From NCBI GenBank assembly GCA_905205085.1, contig CAJLCG010000017.1, positions 1 to 34,189 of the forward strand: a stretch of DNA of 34,189 bases, written 5' to 3'. A program made the position numbers and the translations under genes. The notes below the pieces were generated by a model that did not search any database, had not been told where the DNA came from, and saw nothing but the letters and a program-made list of their open reading frames with translations. Of this stretch, positions 8,643-15,446 are shown in pieces (positions within the stretch are counted from its first letter, which is position 1; each line of letters begins with the position of its first letter). The DNA is from an uncultured Oscillospiraceae bacterium. Lineage in GTDB: Bacteria > Bacillota > Clostridia > Oscillospirales > Oscillospiraceae.

Positions 8643-9563
8643 ATGAATCACCTTCTTTTTCTCTATAATCCCACTTCCGGAAAGGGAGGCGCAGCGGACC
8701 ACCTGTCCGACATTCTGGACACCCTCACCAAAGAGGGCTGGCTGGTCACCGCCTACCCCACCCAGCAGCCCGGGGACGCCACCCGCATTGTCCGGGAGTT
8801 AGGCTCCCAATTTGACCGGGTGGTCTGCTGCGGAGGCGACGGCACCCTGAGCGAGACGGCCGCCGGACTGATGGCTCTGGAAACACCCCCTACGCTGGGC
8901 TACATTCCTGCCGGCTCCACCAACGACTGCGCCACCACCCTGCACATCCCCCGGGTATATAAGAAAGCAGCTGCTCTGGCGGGCAGCGAGATCCCGCCCC
9001 TGGCCTGGGACATCGGCACCCTGAACGAGCGCCCCTTCGTCTATGTGGCCGCCTTCGGCGCCTTTACCGAGGTGGCCTACGACACCCCTCAGGACCTGAA
9101 AAATACCTTTGGCCATCTGGCCTATGTGATGGCGGGCATTGCCTCCATCCCCTCCATCGCCCCCTACCACATCAAGGTGGAGTACGACGGCAACACCCTG
9201 GAGGACGACTTCTTCTACGGCATGGTGTGCAACACCTACTCTGTGGGCGGCATGAAAAACCTGCCTACCGACCGGGTAGAGCTGGACGACGGACTGTTTG
9301 AGGTCATTTTGGTGAAAAAACCCGTGAATATCTTTGAGGTTGGGGCAGCCCTTCAGTCTCTGCTGGGACAGCCTCCCGCTGCCTCCGGCAATGCCCTCAT
9401 CTCGTTCCACGCCTCCGACCTGAAATTTACCTGCGATAAGCCCATTCCCTGGACCATCGACGGGGAGTACGGCGGCAGTCACGAGGTCAATGTGGTACGC
9501 AACCACCGCCAGGCCCTGCACATCATTCAGGGTCCCACCCACGACAAGGCGGTCAACCAATAA
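8643..9563 (+). CDS. Diacylglycerol kinase family (YegS/BmrU-like) lipid kinase
   Basis: 306-residue cytoplasmic lipid kinase. Seen: N-terminal YNPTSGKGG (8-16), the nucleotide-binding GGDGTLSE (64-71), PAGSTND (89-95), and the C-terminal double-beta domain ending WTIDGEYGG. This is the DAGK_cat plus YegS C-terminal layout. It would phosphorylate diacylglycerol or a related lipid, recycling lipid from polar-head transfer reactions; the exact substrate cannot be read from the sequence. GAGGT precedes the ATG by about nine bases. The gene ends with its own terminator, so it is monocistronic. Confidence 0.9.
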   Translation: MNHLLFLYNPTSGKGGAADHLSDILDTLTKEGWLVTAYPTQQPGDATRIVRELGSQFDRVVCCGGDGTLSETAAGLMALETPPTLGYIPAGSTNDCATTLHIPRVYKKAAALAGSEIPPLAWDIGTLNERPFVYVAAFGAFTEVAYDTPQDLKNTFGHLAYVMAGIASIPSIAPYHIKVEYDGNTLEDDFFYGMVCNTYSVGGMKNLPTDRVELDDGLFEVILVKKPVNIFEVGAALQSLLGQPPAASGNALISFHASDLKFTCDKPIPWTIDGEYGGSHEVNVVRNHRQALHIIQGPTHDKAVNQ

Positions 9564-9570
9564 GGTTCCC

Positions 9571-9599
9571 AAGACGGCGGAGATTCCGCCGTCTTTTTT
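9571..9599 (+). terminator. Rho-independent terminator after the lipid kinase gene
   Basis: Stem GACGGCGGA / TCCGCCGTC (9573-9581 with 9585-9593), three-base loop, then six T residues. Confidence 0.92.
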
Positions 9600-9620
9600 C
9601 TGCTCTCATGGGAACTCATT

Positions 9621-9649
9621 TTGCCATGTGCCCGGCATTATGATACAAT
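9621..9649 (+). promoter_or_regulatory. Promoter for the RNA methyltransferase gene
   Basis: -35 TTGCCA (9621-9626), 17-base spacer, -10 TACAAT (9644-9649), about 31 bases before the ATG at 9681. The promoter occupies bases that would code for an N-terminal extension if an upstream ATG at 9621 were used, so that longer frame is rejected. Confidence 0.75.
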
Positions 9650-9680
9650 AGGAATATCTTTATGCTCTCAGGAGGCCTAT

Positions 9681-10520
9681 ATGGCTCATATCATAGAAAT
9701 CAACGATCTCTCCGCTCCGGAGCTGGCCCCCTACACCCAGCTCACCCATGCCCAGCTGCGCAGCCAGAGGGACCCCGAGAAGGGAATGTTTATCGCCGAG
9801 AGCGGCAAGGTGATCGCCTGTGCCCTCAAGGCGGGCTGTCAGCCCATCTCCTGCTTAACGGAGTCCAGGCATCTCCCCGCCTTGACCCAGCTCCTGCCTC
9901 CTCAGTGGGAACACATCCCCATCTATACTGCCCCACGGGATGTCTTGGCCCGTCTGACCGGCTATGAGCTGACCCGGGGAATGCTGTGCGCCATGCGCCG
10001 CCCCCAGCTGCCCACGCCGGAGGAGATATGCCGCAGCGCCCGGCGGCTGGTGCTGCTGGAAAACATCACCGACTCCACCAACATTGGCGCCATCTTCCGC
10101 TCCGCTGCCGCCCTGGGAATGGACGGAATCCTGGTAGCGCCCTCCTGCTGCGACCCCCTCTACCGCCGCTCGGTGCGGGTAAGCATGGGCACCGTCTTTC
10201 AGATTCCCTGGACCTGGCTGACTGGCGAGGCCTTCCAGTGGCCCCAGCCCGGGATCGACACCCTGCGCGCCCTGGGCTTCCCCACGGCAGCCATGGCGCT
10301 GACGGACAACTCCATCTCCATTGAGGACCCTGTTCTGGCCCAGGCGGACAAGCTGGCCATCGTGCTGGGTTCGGAGGGAAACGGCCTGTGTGAGGAGACC
10401 ATCGCCCGCTGCGACTACACCGCCCGCATCCCCATGTACCACGGGGTGGACTCCCTCAATGTGGCCGCCGCCGGAGCGGTCATCTTCTGGCAGCTGCGCG
10501 CCAAGGAGAAAAACGAATAG
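9681..10520 (+). CDS. SpoU/TrmH-family RNA 2'-O-methyltransferase
   Basis: 279-residue protein. The N-terminal part (1-115) is a SpoU substrate-binding-like domain (DPEKGMFIAESGKVI). The C-terminal SPOUT knot carries motif 1 NITDSTNIGAIFRSA (128-142), motif 2 VLGSEGNGL (228-236) and motif 3 SLNVAAAGAVIFW (258-270). It is predicted to use S-adenosylmethionine to methylate a ribose in tRNA or rRNA; the target is not deducible. The ATG at 9681 has a perfect AGGAGG (9670-9675) five bases upstream. It is monocistronic, with its own promoter and a shared bidirectional terminator. Confidence 0.93.
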   Translation: MAHIIEINDLSAPELAPYTQLTHAQLRSQRDPEKGMFIAESGKVIACALKAGCQPISCLTESRHLPALTQLLPPQWEHIPIYTAPRDVLARLTGYELTRGMLCAMRRPQLPTPEEICRSARRLVLLENITDSTNIGAIFRSAAALGMDGILVAPSCCDPLYRRSVRVSMGTVFQIPWTWLTGEAFQWPQPGIDTLRALGFPTAAMALTDNSISIEDPVLAQADKLAIVLGSEGNGLCEETIARCDYTARIPMYHGVDSLNVAAAGAVIFWQLRAKEKNE

Positions 10521-10522
10521 AC

Positions 10523-10560
10523 AAAAAAATGCCCGCGGCCTCTGCCGCGGGCATTTTTTT
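10523..10560. terminator. Bidirectional terminator between the methyltransferase and the pxp cluster
   Basis: Near-perfect palindrome: an A-run, stem ATGCCCGCGGC / GCCGCGGGCAT with a four-base loop, and a T-run. It ends both the plus-strand methyltransferase (stop 10520) and the minus-strand ycsI gene (stop 10565). Confidence 0.95.
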
Positions 10561-10564
10561 GTGC

Positions 10565-11386
10565 TTACTTGTTCTTCTGGGCCTCCAGATAGTCGTTGAG
10601 TTCGGTGTTCAGGATATCGGTGATAAACATGTGGCCGGGGGCGTGGGTGATGACGATGGGGGGCTTGGCATTCTCCACCGCCGCCTGGGGGGTAACGCCG
10701 CAGGGCCAGAACACAGGGATCTCGCCCTCCCGAATCTCCACAGGATCGCCATAGTCGGGCTTCATCACGTCCTTGACACCCACCTTCTCCGGGTCGCCGA
10801 TCTGAACGGGAGCACCGTGGACGTTGGGCATCTTCACGGTGATATCGTAGGCCTTCTGGGCCTGCTCGGGGGTCATGGGGCGCATGGAACACACCATGGG
10901 GCCCTCAAAGGGACCGGCCTTCACCGTCTGAATGCTGGTCTTGAACATGGGCACATTGCAGCCCTGCTCAATGTGGCGCACGGGGATGCCGGCGGCCATC
11001 AGTGCCTCCTCAAAGGAGAAGGAGCAGCCGATGAGGAAGCCCACGTAGCCTTCCTTCCAGTACTCGGAGGCGTCGGTGATCTCCTTGGTAAACACACCGT
11101 TTTCATAGATGCGGTAGCGGGGAATGTCGGAGCAAATGTTGCCCCCCTCGCCCATAGCGTGGGTTTCGGGAGTACCCTTGATGATCTCCAGCACCGGGCA
11201 GGGGAAGGGGTTCTTCTTGGTGAATTCCTCAAAGTCGGCAGCGTACTCCGGGGGAAGGATCACCAGATTGGCCTGGGCATAGCCCCGGCACATACCGGCA
11301 GTGGGGAAGTCGATGACGCCCTGGCGAATCAGGCCGCGGACCTCAGCGGGGGACTTGTCGATATAGGGGGTAATATCAAAAGCCAT
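10565..11386 (-). CDS. ycsI: DUF1445 family protein (YcsI; putative hydro-lyase / D-glutamate cyclase-like)
   Basis: 273-residue cytoplasmic protein of the DUF1445 family. Seen family segments: TAGMCRGYAQANLVILP (29-45), FLIGCSFSFEEAL (116-128), VRHIEQGCNVPMFKT (135-149), FEGPMVCSMRPM, and PIVITHAPGHMFITD near the C-terminus. ATG at 11384-11386 follows a strong AGGAGG. It is the last gene of the oxoprolinase cluster, 26 bases after pxpC. The B. subtilis homologue ycsI sits in the same cluster. Mammalian relatives of this family act as D-glutamate cyclase (D-glutamate/5-oxo-D-proline). A role in 5-oxo-D-proline handling is therefore inference from family and context. Confidence 0.87.
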   Translation of the reverse strand: MAFDITPYIDKSPAEVRGLIRQGVIDFPTAGMCRGYAQANLVILPPEYAADFEEFTKKNPFPCPVLEIIKGTPETHAMGEGGNICSDIPRYRIYENGVFTKEITDASEYWKEGYVGFLIGCSFSFEEALMAAGIPVRHIEQGCNVPMFKTSIQTVKAGPFEGPMVCSMRPMTPEQAQKAYDITVKMPNVHGAPVQIGDPEKVGVKDVMKPDYGDPVEIREGEIPVFWPCGVTPQAAVENAKPPIVITHAPGHMFITDILNTELNDYLEAQKNK

Positions 11387-11412
11387 GGGGAACTCCTCCT
11401 TTTTCTTTGGTA

Positions 11413-12354
11413 TCAGCCGTCCAGGGCGTGACGCAGGGTCTTCATGGCGGCCCGCTGGTTGAGCAGAGCCTCCTGGGCCTGGCCGATGGATACCTTTTCA
11501 AATTTCACCTTGTCGCCCGCCTTCAGCTGACCCAGCAGCCGGAAGTCGGCGGAGATGACGGTGGCGATCTTGGTATAGCCGCCGGTGGTCTGGCGGTCGC
11601 CCAGCATGATGATGGGCTTGCCCTCAGAGGGCACCTGGATGGCGCCGAAGGCAATGCCGTCGGAGATAATGTTGCCGTCGGTGACGTGCTGGATGACGGG
11701 GCCATCCAGGCGGCAGCCCATACGGTCAAACTCATTGGTGACAGAGTAGGTCTCGCTCAGGAAGGTGTCCAGACCCTGCTGGGTAAAGGCATCGTCCTGG
11801 GGACCCATCACCACCCGCAGAGTGTACACCGGGCGGGGGATAAACTCGGGGGCAATGAAGCGGATGTTCAGGTTCTTAGGCACGCCGGGAGCCCGGAAGC
11901 CGATGACATCGTCCTTCTGGAGCTTACGGCCCTGATATCCGCCGATCTTGGCCTTCATGTAGGTGGAGCGGCTGCCCATTACCTCGGGGATATCCAGGCC
12001 GCCGGTGAATGCGATGAAGCAGCGGCAGCCCGTCTTGGGAGCCTGGAAGCGGAGGACCTGGCCGGCCTGCACCGTGACCGCCCGGTAGGTGGGCATGGGC
12101 TGGCCATCCAGGGTGGGCATCAGATCGCCGCCGGTGATTGCAATGGTCTCGGCCTGGTTAAAGAGGAGCTGGGGACCCATCATGGTGCACTCCAGCACCG
12201 CCTCATCCTCGGGGTTGCCCACCAGGATGTTGGCGATGGCGGCAGAGCGGGGGTCCATGACGCCGGACACCGACACGCCGAACTGCTGATAGCCCACACG
12301 GCCCATATCCTGTACCGTAGTCATCAGACCGGGGTTCAATACGGTAATGCTCAT
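11413..12354 (-). CDS. pxpC: 5-oxoprolinase subunit C (biotin-dependent carboxylase-like, KipA family)
   Basis: 313-residue component of the PxpABC complex, which opens 5-oxoproline to glutamate with ATP. It has the KipA/AHS2 fold: MSITVLNPGLMTTVQDMGRVGYQQFGVSVSG at the N-terminus (written here as overlapping family segments LNPGLMTTVQD and GRVGYQQFGVS), CFIAFTGGLDIPEVMGSRSTY (112-132) and IIMLGDRQTTGGYTKIATV in the C-terminal half. The frame opens at 12387, but AAAGGAGG followed by the ATG at 12352-12354 marks the real start. That ATG overlaps the pxpB stop (ATGA), indicating translational coupling and equal production with PxpB. Confidence 0.94.
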   Translation of the reverse strand: MSITVLNPGLMTTVQDMGRVGYQQFGVSVSGVMDPRSAAIANILVGNPEDEAVLECTMMGPQLLFNQAETIAITGGDLMPTLDGQPMPTYRAVTVQAGQVLRFQAPKTGCRCFIAFTGGLDIPEVMGSRSTYMKAKIGGYQGRKLQKDDVIGFRAPGVPKNLNIRFIAPEFIPRPVYTLRVVMGPQDDAFTQQGLDTFLSETYSVTNEFDRMGCRLDGPVIQHVTDGNIISDGIAFGAIQVPSEGKPIIMLGDRQTTGGYTKIATVISADFRLLGQLKAGDKVKFEKVSIGQAQEALLNQRAAMKTLRHALDG

Positions 12355-13088
12355 TTCGCCCCCTCCTTTCTGGGATGCCGCTTGCACACATAGGTGCCGG
12401 CGGCCTCCTGGGCGGCGATCTCGTCAAACTCCGCCTTGGTAATGGAATAGAACTTGATGTACTCGCCGGCCTTGGGCAGAATGGGTTCGGCCCGATCAGG
12501 GTCGTACATCCGCACCGGAGTCAGACCGATAAGCTGCCAGCCGCCCGGGGAGTCGATGGGATACACGCCGGTCTGGGATCCAGCGATGCCCACGGAGCCG
12601 GCGGGGATCTTCACCCGGGGCTGCTTGAGGCGGGGGGTAGCGATGGACTCGTCCATGCCGCCCAGATAGGTAAAGCCGGGAGTAAAGCCCAGCATGTAGA
12701 TGAGGTATTCGGTGGAGGTGTGGATCTTAATGACCTCTTCGGGGGTCTTGCCCGCATGCTTGGCCACAAAGTCCAGATCAGGGCCGGCCTCACCGCCGTA
12801 GAGCACGGGGATCTCCAACACGTCGCTGGGGGGAATCTGGATCTTATCCAGCTGACCCAGCAGGCCCTTCATCCGCTTTACCAGGGGCTCATAGCGGATG
12901 ACGCCGGGATCATAGTGGACCATGAGGGAGCGGTAGGTAGGTACCGTCTCTACAATGCCGGGGATCTTGCTCTCCTCCAGGGCGATGTTGAAGGCACGGA
13001 TCTTCGCGTTGATATCGGTGCTGATCTCATTGCCGAACTCCACCGACAGGGAGGTATCCCCGGTGAGAAGGAATTTTACGTCTGCCAT
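12351..13088 (-). CDS. pxpB: 5-oxoprolinase subunit B (KipI family, allophanate hydrolase subunit 1-like)
   Basis: 245-residue AHS1/KipI-family partner of PxpC. Seen: SLSVEFGNEIS (13-23), GFTPGFTYLGGMD (134-146), RVKIPAGSVGIAGSQTGVYP (158-177) and PGGWQLIGLTP (181-191), the strongest family signatures. An upstream ATG at 13139 lies inside a 14-base-pair inverted repeat and has no ribosome-binding site; AAAGGAG is six bases before the ATG at 13086-13088, so that start is used. KipI in B. subtilis also inhibits the sporulation kinase KinA; whether that applies here is unknown. Confidence 0.94.
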   Translation of the reverse strand: MADVKFLLTGDTSLSVEFGNEISTDINAKIRAFNIALEESKIPGIVETVPTYRSLMVHYDPGVIRYEPLVKRMKGLLGQLDKIQIPPSDVLEIPVLYGGEAGPDLDFVAKHAGKTPEEVIKIHTSTEYLIYMLGFTPGFTYLGGMDESIATPRLKQPRVKIPAGSVGIAGSQTGVYPIDSPGGWQLIGLTPVRMYDPDRAEPILPKAGEYIKFYSITKAEFDEIAAQEAAGTYVCKRHPRKEGAK

Positions 13089-13109
13089 AGCAGGCTCCTT
13101 TCTGTGTGA

Positions 13110-13139
13110 TTGGCACGCCCGCCAAGGCGGGCGTGCCAA
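13110..13139 (-). repeat. 14-bp inverted repeat between the NRAMP-like gene and pxpB
   Basis: Perfect arms TTGGCACGCCCGCC / GGCGGGCGTGCCAA with a two-base centre (13110-13123 and 13126-13139). No T-run follows on the minus strand, so it is not a terminator. It probably forms an intercistronic RNA hairpin that protects the upstream mRNA or tunes expression within the operon. Confidence 0.8.
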
Positions 13140-13146
13140 ATGTCAA

Positions 13147-14415
13147 TCAAGCAAACAGCTTCAGGATGCCGGGGACGGCCTGGATGCCGGAGTACAGGGC
13201 GATAACCACCACGATGGCGCCCAGGATGGTCAGCCACATGGGGTGCTTGTACTCGGTGCCCACAATGCGGGTCTTGTGACCGGCAAAGAGCATCACGCCC
13301 AGAGTTACGGGGAGGATCAGACCGTTGAAGGCGCCGGCGATGATGAGCAGGGCAGCCGCGTTGCCCACGATGACCATCATCAGGGTGGAGAAGGCGATGA
13401 AGCCCACCACGAACTGGCGCTCATACTTGGCGATGAAGGGGTGCAGGGTCTTCAGGAAGGACACGGAGGTGTAGGCCGCGCCCACCACGGAGGACACGCC
13501 AGCGGAGAACAGGCACAGACCGAACAGACGGTAGCCCAGGTCGCCGGCGGCCAGACGGAAGGCCTCAGCAGCGGGGTTGCCGCCGTTGGTAGCCGCGTCG
13601 GTGATGATCTTGGCGTTCTCAGCGATCCACTGGGTGCCGCTCATGCAGGTGCCCAGCACAGCCAGGAACAGCAGGATACGTACCACACCGGAGGTGCCGC
13701 AACCCTGCAGGACGCTCTTGCGCACGTGGCCAATGTTCTCGGGGCCGGAGATGCCGGCGTCCAGCAGACGGTGGGCACCGGAGAAGGCGATGTAGCCGCC
13801 GCAGGAGCCGCCCAGCAGGGTGGTCAGCGCGGTGAACATGCCGCTGTCCGAGTCCAGCAGCTTGTCAAAGCTGCCCAGGCCCTTGGCCACCTCACCCAGA
13901 GGGGGCTCGGAGATGACGGCCACCACCAGCACGGTGATGAGGATGATGGTGGCCAGGATGGTGGCCACCTTGTCCATGATGGTCTTGGCGTTCTTGTTGA
14001 TGAAGATGATAATACCAAGGCAGCCAGCCACAACAGCGCCGACCTTCTGGTCCAGGCCGATCATGGCGTTGAAGCCCAGAGCCACGCCGCCCACGTTGCC
14101 TACGTTAAAGGCCAGGCCGCCGATGGCAACCAGGATGGCGATGATGACGCCCAGACCAGGCAGCAGCTTGTTGGCCACATCCTGAGCGCGCATCTTGGAG
14201 ACAGTGACCACAGACCAGATATTCATCTGGGCGGTGATATCCATGACGATGGCCAGCACGATAACCAGGGCCAGGGCCGCACCGTGCTGTGCGGTAAAGG
14301 TGGACGTCTGAGTCAGGAAGCCGGGGCCGATGGCCGAGGTGGCCATCAGGAAGGCGGCGCCGAACAGAACAGACCGACTGGGTTTTGCGGCGGCAGTGTT
14401 GGGTTGATTACTCAT
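13147..14415 (-). CDS. ycsG: NRAMP-family-like membrane transporter (YcsG-like), lacking the metal-site motif
   Basis: 422-residue polytopic membrane protein with about 11 hydrophobic helices, in the position that ycsG holds in the B. subtilis oxoprolinase cluster. In TM1 the NRAMP metal motif DPGN is replaced: the sequence reads AIGPGFLTQT (28-37), keeping PG but with Gly instead of the metal-binding Asp and Phe instead of Asn. The TM6 region reads GGSCGGYIAFSGAHRLL instead of a canonical MPH motif. A Mn2+/Fe2+ role is thus unlikely. Uptake of 5-oxoproline or a related substrate is inference from the cluster. RBS is AGGAGG before the ATG at 14415. Confidence 0.85.
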   Translation of the reverse strand: MSNQPNTAAAKPSRSVLFGAAFLMATSAIGPGFLTQTSTFTAQHGAALALVIVLAIVMDITAQMNIWSVVTVSKMRAQDVANKLLPGLGVIIAILVAIGGLAFNVGNVGGVALGFNAMIGLDQKVGAVVAGCLGIIIFINKNAKTIMDKVATILATIILITVLVVAVISEPPLGEVAKGLGSFDKLLDSDSGMFTALTTLLGGSCGGYIAFSGAHRLLDAGISGPENIGHVRKSVLQGCGTSGVVRILLFLAVLGTCMSGTQWIAENAKIITDAATNGGNPAAEAFRLAAGDLGYRLFGLCLFSAGVSSVVGAAYTSVSFLKTLHPFIAKYERQFVVGFIAFSTLMMVIVGNAAALLIIAGAFNGLILPVTLGVMLFAGHKTRIVGTEYKHPMWLTILGAIVVVIALYSGIQAVPGILKLFA

Positions 14416-14467
14416 AACATTGACCTCCTAAATCGTTTTGGGAGTCTCCTCTCCTATGCAAAGCGGA

Positions 14468-15235
14468 TCACACAATATCCGCAATGGGAGCGATGGTCAC
14501 GCCCTCAGCCTCCAGCTTGGCGCGAATGTTCTTCACAAACTCCACCGCAGAGGGGTTGTCGCCGTGGACGCAGATGGAGTGGGCGTCGATGGAGACCTCC
14601 TCGCCGGTGATGGCGGTGACCTTACCCTCGGTGACCATGCGGATGGTACGGGCAATGGCCTCGTCCTTATCATGAATCACAGCGCCGGGCTTGCTGCGGG
14701 GCACCAGGGAGCCGTCAGCCTGATAGGCGCGGTCCGCGAAGACCTCGCTGGCCACCCGCAGACCCACCTGCTTGCCGGCCTCCAGCATCTTGCTGCCCGC
14801 CAGACCCAGCAGGATCACGTCCTTGTCCACGCTGTAGATGCCCTCTGCAATGGCCATGGCCAGGTCCATATCCTTGCCGGCCATATTGTACAGGGAGCCG
14901 TGAGGCTTGCAGTGCTGCAGCTTCACGCCGTGGGCGGCGGTGAACGCCATCAGAGCGCCCAGCTGATACTGGATGTACGCCTTGACCTCCTTGGGGGAGC
15001 ACACCATGTTCCGGCGGCCAAAGCCCATCAGGTCAGGATAGCCGGGGTGAGCGCCTACCGCCACACCGGCAGCCTTGGCGGCGGCCACAGTCTTGTCCAT
15101 CACCAGGGGGTCGCCGGCATGATAGCCGCAGGCCACGTTGGCAGAGGACACATGCTGGATGACCTGCTCATCCAGGCCAATGGTGTACGCGCCAAAGCTC
15201 TCGCCCAGGTCGCTGTTCAGATCTACCTTATACAT
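14468..15235 (-). CDS. pxpA: 5-oxoprolinase subunit A (LamB/YcsF family)
   Basis: 255-residue TIM-barrel-like subunit of the prokaryotic ATP-dependent 5-oxoprolinase PxpABC. Family signatures seen: [12 protein letters not shown] (4-15), [13 protein letters not shown] (31-43), [15 protein letters not shown] (61-75), [12 protein letters not shown] (108-119) and SICVHGDNP near the C-terminus. The N-terminal Asn/Asp and the His residues match the conserved polar residues of the family. AAGGAGG is seven bases before the ATG at 15233-15235. It is the first gene of the pxp operon, and its leader contains a sigma-54 promoter. Confidence 0.96.
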   Translation of the reverse strand: MYKVDLNSDLGESFGAYTIGLDEQVIQHVSSANVACGYHAGDPLVMDKTVAAAKAAGVAVGAHPGYPDLMGFGRRNMVCSPKEVKAYIQYQLGALMAFTAAHGVKLQHCKPHGSLYNMAGKDMDLAMAIAEGIYSVDKDVILLGLAGSKMLEAGKQVGLRVASEVFADRAYQADGSLVPRSKPGAVIHDKDEAIARTIRMVTEGKVTAITGEEVSIDAHSICVHGDNPSAVEFVKNIRAKLEAEGVTIAPIADIV

Positions 15236-15277
15236 AAATAGACCTCCTTGAATTTTAATTCCAATTTATTATAAGAA

Positions 15278-15293
15278 TGCAAGTGCCGTGCCA
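15278..15293 (-). promoter_or_regulatory. Sigma-54 (-24/-12) promoter of the pxp operon
   Basis: Minus strand reads TGGCAC-GGCAC-TTGCA: the -24 element TGGCAC (15288-15293) and -12 element TTGCA (15278-15282), with GG and GC separated by exactly ten bases, as sigma-54 requires. It is about 43 bases upstream of the pxpA start codon. A TATAAT at 15268-15273 lies just downstream; with TTGGCA as -35 the spacing would be only 15 bases, so a sigma-A promoter is a weaker alternative. Confidence 0.85.
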
Positions 15294-15299
15294 ACTTAG

Positions 15300-15410
15300 A
15301 TTCTTTTTCTCTTTTTTCTCTGTAAGTTAAATTTTCCTTTTTTATTGTCCTTTTCTCTTCACTTTTTCGCCTCACAACTTTTTTCTTCCCCTCTCTTTTC
15401 CAAAAAAACA
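15300..15410. other. Polypyrimidine (+) / polypurine (-) tract upstream of the sigma-54 promoter
   Basis: About 110 bases made almost only of T and C on the plus strand, between the sigma-54 promoter and the terminator of the activator gene. No gene. DNA of this type could bend or be nucleoid-protein bound where an activator must loop to the promoter; that is inference. Confidence 0.5.
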
Positions 15411-15413
15411 AAG

Positions 15414-15445
15414 CGGGAGAGTGTGCGGATTCGCACACTCTCCCG
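15414..15445 (-). terminator. Terminator of the symporter-kinase-activator operon
   Basis: 14-base-pair perfect stem CGGGAGAGTGTGCG / CGCACACTCTCCCG with loop GATT, followed on the minus strand by a T-rich run. It lies directly after the activator stop codon (15447). The core TGTGCG-N4-CGCACA dyad is about 120 bases upstream of the sigma-54 promoter and could also be a protein site. Confidence 0.88.
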
Positions 15446-15446
15446 T

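Noticed and set aside
10529..11431. 300-codon plus-strand frame
   Set aside because: Antisense to ycsI, which matches DUF1445 along its full length and has a strong ribosome-binding site.
13110..13139. Second sigma-54 promoter suggested by TTGGCACG
   Set aside because: The bases ten positions after GG are TT, not GC, so the -12 element is missing; the sequence is explained by the inverted repeat.
12955..14610. A 551-codon plus-strand frame
   Set aside because: Antisense shadow of pxpB and the NRAMP-like gene, with repetitive His/Gln/Gly/Asp composition and no ribosome-binding site.
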